Part shown: in pieces, positions 18,469-21,137 of the stretch
How positions within the stretch are numbered: position 1 is the first letter of the stretch
Layout of the letters: every line of letters starts with the position of its first letter
The notes under the pieces: model-generated
What the model was told of the DNA's origin: nothing
The model's input: the letters and a program-made list of their open reading frames with translations, nothing else
Database searches by the model: none
Program-made: the position numbers and the translations under genes
IMG/VR virus record: IMGVR_UViG_3300042484_000680
Coordinates: 1-21,137 of that record
Strand: one strand, 5' to 3'
Source of the DNA: a virus
Length of the DNA: 21,137 nucleotides

Positions 18469-19170
18469 TCATGCTACCTCCGCCACACGGATTACGAAGC
18501 CCGAGTAGTCTTTCTTTGCACGACCCTTAGCCTTAAGTCCAAGCATGATGCCTTTGGGATCCAGGAAGCGCAGGTCAGTTTCGTCTGCACTGGGCACACC
18601 CGCTGGGATCTGATCGTAGACAGCAACCACGCTCATGCCTTGGAACAGGGCTTCTGCTACATCGCTGTCGTTGCCGTCAGCTTTGGAGAAGGTCAAGTGG
18701 TAGTTCTTAAGGTGCTTGACCTTACGACCCAAGACCTTAGTGTAGTCATAGAACTGAACATAGTCAAACAATTCAAAGATGTTCTTGCCATGAGCCGCTT
18801 CGTACTTCTCCCAGCTAAGGTCACTCGTACCGTTTAAGCGGAACACGGGGGTCAAACCCTGCTTGGCTGCGAACTTGATAGCCTTATTAATGTCGCTAAC
18901 CAAGTCAGCCATAAAGCCAGCACGATCATTGAAGAAGTATTCTGTCTTGCGGATACGAGCCTTTTGGATCATGTTCGTGTTCTCACCACGTTTGAACATA
19001 CCACCACGCCCGGCAGTATTAAGGCATGCGGCAGTGCAACCCGCTGTTCGCTTGGGGCAGGTCTCACGACCGCTCAAGTCTGCTGGGGCAAGGTGTAGGA
19101 TGAAGCTGAGGTAGCCCATCTTAGTACCCTTTTGGATCTTGGGGTTCGCTGTACTTAATAGTTTAAACAT
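18469..19170 (-). CDS. GP88-like phage protein
   Basis: 233 residues. The N-terminal part carries the cysteine motif ETCPKRTAGCTAACLNTAGR (C38, C45, C49 near residues 36-55) that marks the 'Gene product 88' family known from mycobacteriophages and many other phages. A domain of TIM-barrel-like alternation follows (FRLNGTSDLSWEKYE, then FYDYTKVLGRK, YHLTFSKADGND and VVAVYD). The cysteines could ligate a metal or iron-sulfur cluster, which is inference. No enzymatic activity is established for the family. Promoter P15 drives it with AAGGAGCGAACC before ATG. Likely cotranscribed with the two small genes downstream. Confidence 0.8.
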   Translation of the reverse strand: MFKLLSTANPKIQKGTKMGYLSFILHLAPADLSGRETCPKRTAGCTAACLNTAGRGGMFKRGENTNMIQKARIRKTEYFFNDRAGFMADLVSDINKAIKFAAKQGLTPVFRLNGTSDLSWEKYEAAHGKNIFELFDYVQFYDYTKVLGRKVKHLKNYHLTFSKADGNDSDVAEALFQGMSVVAVYDQIPAGVPSADETDLRFLDPKGIMLGLKAKGRAKKDYSGFVIRVAEVA

Positions 19171-19202
19171 GGTTCGCTCCTTGTTTGTCTGTGTAAGTGT
19201 AT

Positions 19203-19231
19203 ATTATAGCATCAATCCACGTAATAGTCAA
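19203..19231 (-). promoter_or_regulatory. early sigma-70 promoter P15
   Basis: TTGACT (19226-19231), 17-bp spacer, TATAAT (19203-19208). The only -35 that deviates. It lies within gene 19212-19367, its GTT GAC read as Val-Asp. Confidence 0.8.
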
Positions 19232-19367
19232 CCGCTTCTGTCAGCGTACCCAATGCACTCGTAACCTCTTCAAAGCACGTCATCTCTGCCAAAGGATCGC
19301 CATCCAGAGTTGCCTTCGCCAGCAATTCTTCTACTTCCGCCAGCTTGGCCAAAATCTCATCACGCAT
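19212..19367 (-). CDS. very small early protein (51 aa)
   Basis: MRDEILAKLAEVEELLAKAT, then LDGDPLAEMTCFEEVTSALG and TLTEAVDYYVD. Acidic, mostly helical with leucine heptads in the first 17 residues. Promoter P16 and the shared leader with AAAAGGAGTGAGCG precede its ATG. Its last codons are promoter P15. Too small to assign; the strong promoter and ribosome-binding site make it credible. Confidence 0.75.
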   Translation of the reverse strand: MRDEILAKLAEVEELLAKATLDGDPLAEMTCFEEVTSALGTLTEAVDYYVD

Positions 19368-19397
19368 CGCTCACTCCTTTTGTTTAACTTAGCCTAT

Positions 19398-19426
19398 AGT
19401 ATAGCACCAGTTCTCCAAACTGTCAA
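19398..19426 (-). promoter_or_regulatory. early sigma-70 promoter P16
   Basis: TTGACA (19421-19426), 17-bp spacer, TATACT (19398-19403), shared leader. Confidence 0.85.
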
Positions 19427-19462
19427 GCCGCCGTTGAAGAGACCTGACAGCTTGGAAGGGTA

Positions 19463-19726
19463 TTACATGCTCCAGTAGGCTTCGCTTGAAGGGCTACAAT
19501 AGCGCGGAGTGTCATAGCGTTCCGTGTACTCTTTGCCACCCATCATGTTGGTCCGCTTGACATAAGTCTCGTGGATCTCATAGCGGAAGCCCTGGCTTGC
19601 TCTGTAGGTATGCTTAACCGTGTGTTCAAGCATAGACTTCTCCGTTACTTCATAGTCCGTCTTGCTGACCAGTCGCTCGCCTGCCTTAGTCCGCTTGTCC
19701 GTTTTGTAGATTTCAACTGTATACAT
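19463..19726 (-). CDS. early hypothetical basic protein
   Basis: 87 residues: MYTVEIYKTDKRTKAGERLV, then SKTDYEVTEKSMLEHTVKHT and a Tyr/Arg/Glu-rich C-terminal half (FRYEIHETYVKRTNMMGG). Beta-rich and basic, with no recognised family. The start has AAAGGAGCGCGAT upstream. Promoter P17 with a non-standard leader drives it as a single gene. Confidence 0.75.
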   Translation of the reverse strand: MYTVEIYKTDKRTKAGERLVSKTDYEVTEKSMLEHTVKHTYRASQGFRYEIHETYVKRTNMMGGKEYTERYDTPRYCSPSSEAYWSM

Positions 19727-19754
19727 ATCGCGCTCCTTTAGTGTTTAAGTGTAT

Positions 19755-19783
19755 AGTATAACACCAATCCGAACCTTTGTCAA
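19755..19783 (-). promoter_or_regulatory. early sigma-70 promoter P17
   Basis: TTGACA (19778-19783), 17-bp spacer, TATACT (19755-19760). The -35 contains the TGA stop of gene 19780-20010. Own leader. Confidence 0.85.
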
Positions 19784-20010
19784 TCCCAGCACTTCTTGCC
19801 GCCGTATTGCTCGTTCCAATTGTAGCCCGCCGTATAGGCCACTATCTCATCCGCTGTCATATCAGCCAGTTCAACACGGCTACCACTATCACCGCCCACT
19901 CCGCCATAGTGGGGATTGAAAGGACGGCTGTACCAACTGTCTGCTGAGCCACGATCAAATGGTGTACCATGGCTCGTATCAAATCGCTCTCGTATGTCTT
20001 CTGCTATCAT
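19780..20010 (-). CDS. conserved early phage protein (SHGTPFDRGSADSWY type)
   Basis: 76 residues from ATG 20010. A GTG two codons earlier overlaps the ribosome-binding site AGGAGTGCAT, so ATG is preferred. MIAEDIRERFDTSHGTPFDR is followed by GSADSWYSRPFNPHYGG, then MTADEIVAYTAGYNWNEQYG. The combination of 'TSHGxPFDRGSADSxY' with 'MTxxEIxxYxxGY' is a pattern I recall from small uncharacterised proteins of phages and enterobacterial prophages. Its ribosome-binding site overlaps the stop of the GIY-YIG gene. Its stop lies in the -35 of P17. Confidence 0.8.
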   Translation of the reverse strand: MIAEDIRERFDTSHGTPFDRGSADSWYSRPFNPHYGGVGGDSGSRVELADMTADEIVAYTAGYNWNEQYGGKKCWD

Positions 20011-20018
20011 ATGCACTC

Positions 20019-20354
20019 CTATAAGTATTGATCATTCAATGTGGGCTCCGCCATCTTGACCAGCTCGCGCTCGTAAGCATAAGCTTCAGCACGGCCACGC
20101 ACGATAGCTAGGATATTGTGCGTCCAGCCCAAGTCCAGACCGCCAGTCTTCAAGTATACATAGAGCGCCCATGTACGGTTCTCGTTACGAGCACGGCTCT
20201 TATGCTTGCGCCACCGCTCTAACACCGCTTTAACCGGGGTCACATTGCCCTTGCGGGTAAGTCCGATATATGAGTCCCCAAGCTCGCTAGTCATCTCGTA
20301 TATGACATAGGAGCTGTCCTTGCGTGGGGTTCTGCGTGTCTTTGTTTCCATCAT
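20019..20354 (-). CDS. GIY-YIG nuclease-domain protein
   Basis: 111 residues from ATG 20354 (or the adjacent ATG 20351). The GIY-YIG core is visible: YVIY at 16-19 in place of GIY, SYIGLT at 28-33, RWRKH with R48 in the following helix, E95 in YAYEREL, and a terminal LND with the Asn near 107. A stand-alone single domain, like the Seg-type free-standing endonucleases of T4, which cut DNA to mobilise themselves or exclude related phages. The -10 TATAAT ends 6 bases before the ATG and there is no ribosome-binding site, so the message is probably leaderless. A longer frame to 20402 is open but merely translates the promoter. Confidence 0.75.
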   Translation of the reverse strand: MMETKTRRTPRKDSSYVIYEMTSELGDSYIGLTRKGNVTPVKAVLERWRKHKSRARNENRTWALYVYLKTGGLDLGWTHNILAIVRGRAEAYAYERELVKMAEPTLNDQYL

Positions 20355-20360
20355 ATCATA

Positions 20361-20389
20361 ATTATAGCAAAGGTTCACCAAAATGTCAA
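20361..20389 (-). promoter_or_regulatory. early sigma-70 promoter P18
   Basis: TTGACA (20384-20389), 17-bp spacer, TATAAT (20361-20366): full consensus. The predicted start coincides with the A of ATG 20354. Confidence 0.85.
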
Positions 20390-20413
20390 GTGCAGACCGC
20401 ACTCGACCTGTTG

Positions 20414-20563
20414 TTAAAATACAACGTCGTCTAGCTCGCAGGCTAGTGCATTAAATGCATTTTGCAAAGGCTCGTGCTCGTCTAAACCCGCTTGGTCCAA
20501 CAAGTCTTGTAACTGTAGCATTAAACTGTCGATTTTGCGCTTAAGAGTTTGTGCGTCTGACAT
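20414..20563 (-). CDS. very small early protein (49 aa)
   Basis: MSDAQTLKRKIDSLMLQLQD, then LLDQAGLDEHEPLQNAFNAL and ACELDDVVF. Helical with leucines spaced as in a short coiled coil, and acidic at the end. ATG 20563 has AAAGGAAATAAAG upstream and promoter P19 22 bases before it. A longer frame to 20620 simply reads through the promoter. First gene transcribed leftward in the early block. No family recognised. Confidence 0.75.
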   Translation of the reverse strand: MSDAQTLKRKIDSLMLQLQDLLDQAGLDEHEPLQNAFNALACELDDVVF

Positions 20564-20584
20564 CTTTATTTCCTTTAAAAATGT

Positions 20585-20613
20585 ATTATAGCGCAAGTTC
20601 ACCAAAATGTCAA
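20585..20613 (-). promoter_or_regulatory. early sigma-70 promoter P19
   Basis: TTGACA (20608-20613), 17-bp spacer, TATAAT (20585-20590): full consensus. The rightmost leftward early promoter. Confidence 0.85.
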
Positions 20614-20658
20614 GGACCAAATAATACCCACACAGCCGTCATGGGTTCGTCACGCCGG

Positions 20659-20687
20659 TTGACAAATGGGCAAAATGACGCTATAAT
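20659..20687 (+). promoter_or_regulatory. rightward early sigma-70 promoter P20
   Basis: TTGACA (20659-20664), 17-bp spacer, TATAAT (20682-20687): full consensus and the only plus-strand copy. It diverges from P19 with 45 bases between the -35 boxes. No gene follows within the window. Confidence 0.85.
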
Positions 20688-20693
20688 TAAGAC

Positions 20694-20900
20694 ATAATAA
20701 GAAAACGGGTAGACCGCAATAGTGTTCGAACTGCTTAAGGGGATGGACGGCGAGGCTGGGCGAACGATTCTCGGTTAGTTGGCGCTAACTAACCCGTTTG
20801 GTTCGGCGACGGGTTTGGAAAAACGCAACACCTTCACCAAAAATCGGTTGACATTCCGGCGGACCTTTTTGATTGATTCCCACTTTGGTAACCGCCTCGA
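20694..20900 (+). ncRNA. candidate structured RNA from the rightward early promoter
   Basis: No plausible gene follows P20. The transcript is highly self-complementary: AAACGGGT (20703-20710) with ACCCGTTT (20792-20799); GGTTAGTT (20773-20780) with AACTAACC (20787-20794); AACCCG (20791-20796) with CGGGTT (20810-20815). These three pairings share bases, so they exclude one another. Further on, GGCGGACC (20858-20865) pairs with GGT/CCGCC (20887-20896) with a 2-base bulge. GTTCG occurs at 20724 and 20801, either able to pair with CGAAC at 20761. It could be an independent RNA, a switching leader for genes beyond the window, or DNA secondary structure at an origin. End not determined. Confidence 0.5.
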
Positions 20901-21137
20901 GACCTCTCAAGACCTTTGCGCCCGAATTCGCCTTGATAACCTCCGAATGGATTACTAGTTTGTGCAGATAATCATATTGATAATGAACTTAAAGGCCAAT
21001 AAGTCTAGTACGCTATACACGGACACACTCATGTTGAGTATGCCATACACTGTATAAGTCATATAGACTGTATACGCACTATAGCTAGACGGCTCAAACT
21101 AACCTTATGGCTCTGTATATAACAGCGAGCACAGTGA
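20896..21137. other. gene-free right end with short AT-rich repeats
   Basis: No frame longer than about 25 codons with a credible start. It contains a tandem 10-base repeat (CTCGAGACCT at 20896-20905, CTCAAGACCT at 20906-20915), the palindrome CGAATTCG near 20933-20940, and three CTGTATA copies (21050, 21068 and about 21112), the first two 18 bases apart in an AT-rich tract with several CTATA/TATAG pentamers. It may belong to the leader of a gene outside the window or to an origin. Confidence 0.4.

Noticed and set aside
10180-19426. Regularly recurring near-identical 50-60-base sequence, CRISPR-like at first sight
   Set aside because: Copies are separated by whole genes of varied length and consist of a -35, 17-bp spacer, -10, leader and ribosome-binding site. 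They are promoters, not an array.
20355-20620. N-terminal extensions of the genes ending at 20019 and 20414, both starting with an LDILVN peptide
   Set aside because: That peptide is the translation of the promoter sequence CTTGACATTTTGGTGAAC. The real starts lie downstream of the -10 boxes.
20700-20800. Possible tRNA because of GTTCGAAC and paired arms
   Set aside because: No cloverleaf can be drawn; there is no 7-bp acceptor stem with CCA, and the GTTCGAA is itself part of a palindrome.
20840-20880. A second plus-strand TTGACA at about 20849 that might be another early promoter
   Set aside because: Seventeen bases on there is GATTGA, not a -10, and no extended -10 is visible. It may be a decayed copy.

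Overview
This window looks like part of a T4-like (myovirus-type) tailed-phage genome, probably from an aquatic proteobacterial host. The host call is inference. The evidence is: a gp61-type primase next to a gp41-type replicative helicase; a probable gp62-type clamp-loader subunit; TATAAATA late promoters; and a long block of tiny, densely packed early genes, each group behind a near-consensus sigma-70 promoter. There is no integrase, insertion sequence or CRISPR array.

Layout. (1) 1-1124, plus strand: an AT-rich pair of nucleotide-sugar genes, the tail end of a DegT/StrS-type aminotransferase and a GDP-mannose 4,6-dehydratase. (2) 1126-3314, plus: five overlapping genes including the clamp-loader candidate, a zinc-finger-like protein and a miniature DnaE-like protein that keeps the polymerase catalytic aspartates. 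(3) 3311-9615: late/replication region with genes on both strands. It holds a structural protein, primase, helicase, a GNAT-like protein and many small conserved phage proteins, with exact TATAAATA boxes at four places and a thrice-repeated intergenic element at 9077-9620. (4) 9616-9851: gene-free junction with two hairpins, one a terminator for the early block. (5) 9852-20620, minus strand: the early block. About 30 mostly tiny genes, one tRNA-Met(CAT), an AAA+ ATPase, an Api92/DUF1281-like protein, a GP88-like protein and a GIY-YIG nuclease are driven by 19 minus-strand promoters, all with TTGAC-type -35 boxes and exactly 17-bp spacers. Ten of them share one almost identical leader ending in AAAAGGAGC. 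(6) 20621-21137: no gene. A plus-strand early promoter at 20659-20687 fires rightward into a highly self-complementary stretch.

How it works together: early transcription appears to start bidirectionally near 20.6 kb, host sigma-70 reading the small takeover genes leftward on the minus strand and something structured rightward. Replication genes and late structural genes occupy the left half and use the phage late promoter. The most striking items are two candidate structured RNAs. The better one is at about 17210-17519 (minus), where a 19-bp closing helix is continuous only in the transcribed strand because its two imperfect positions become G-U wobbles. Others are the mini-DnaE protein, the promoter cassette whose -35 box doubles as the upstream gene's stop codon at seven junctions, a pair of overlapping divergent late promoters, and a small protein with an SSB-like acidic C-terminal tail.
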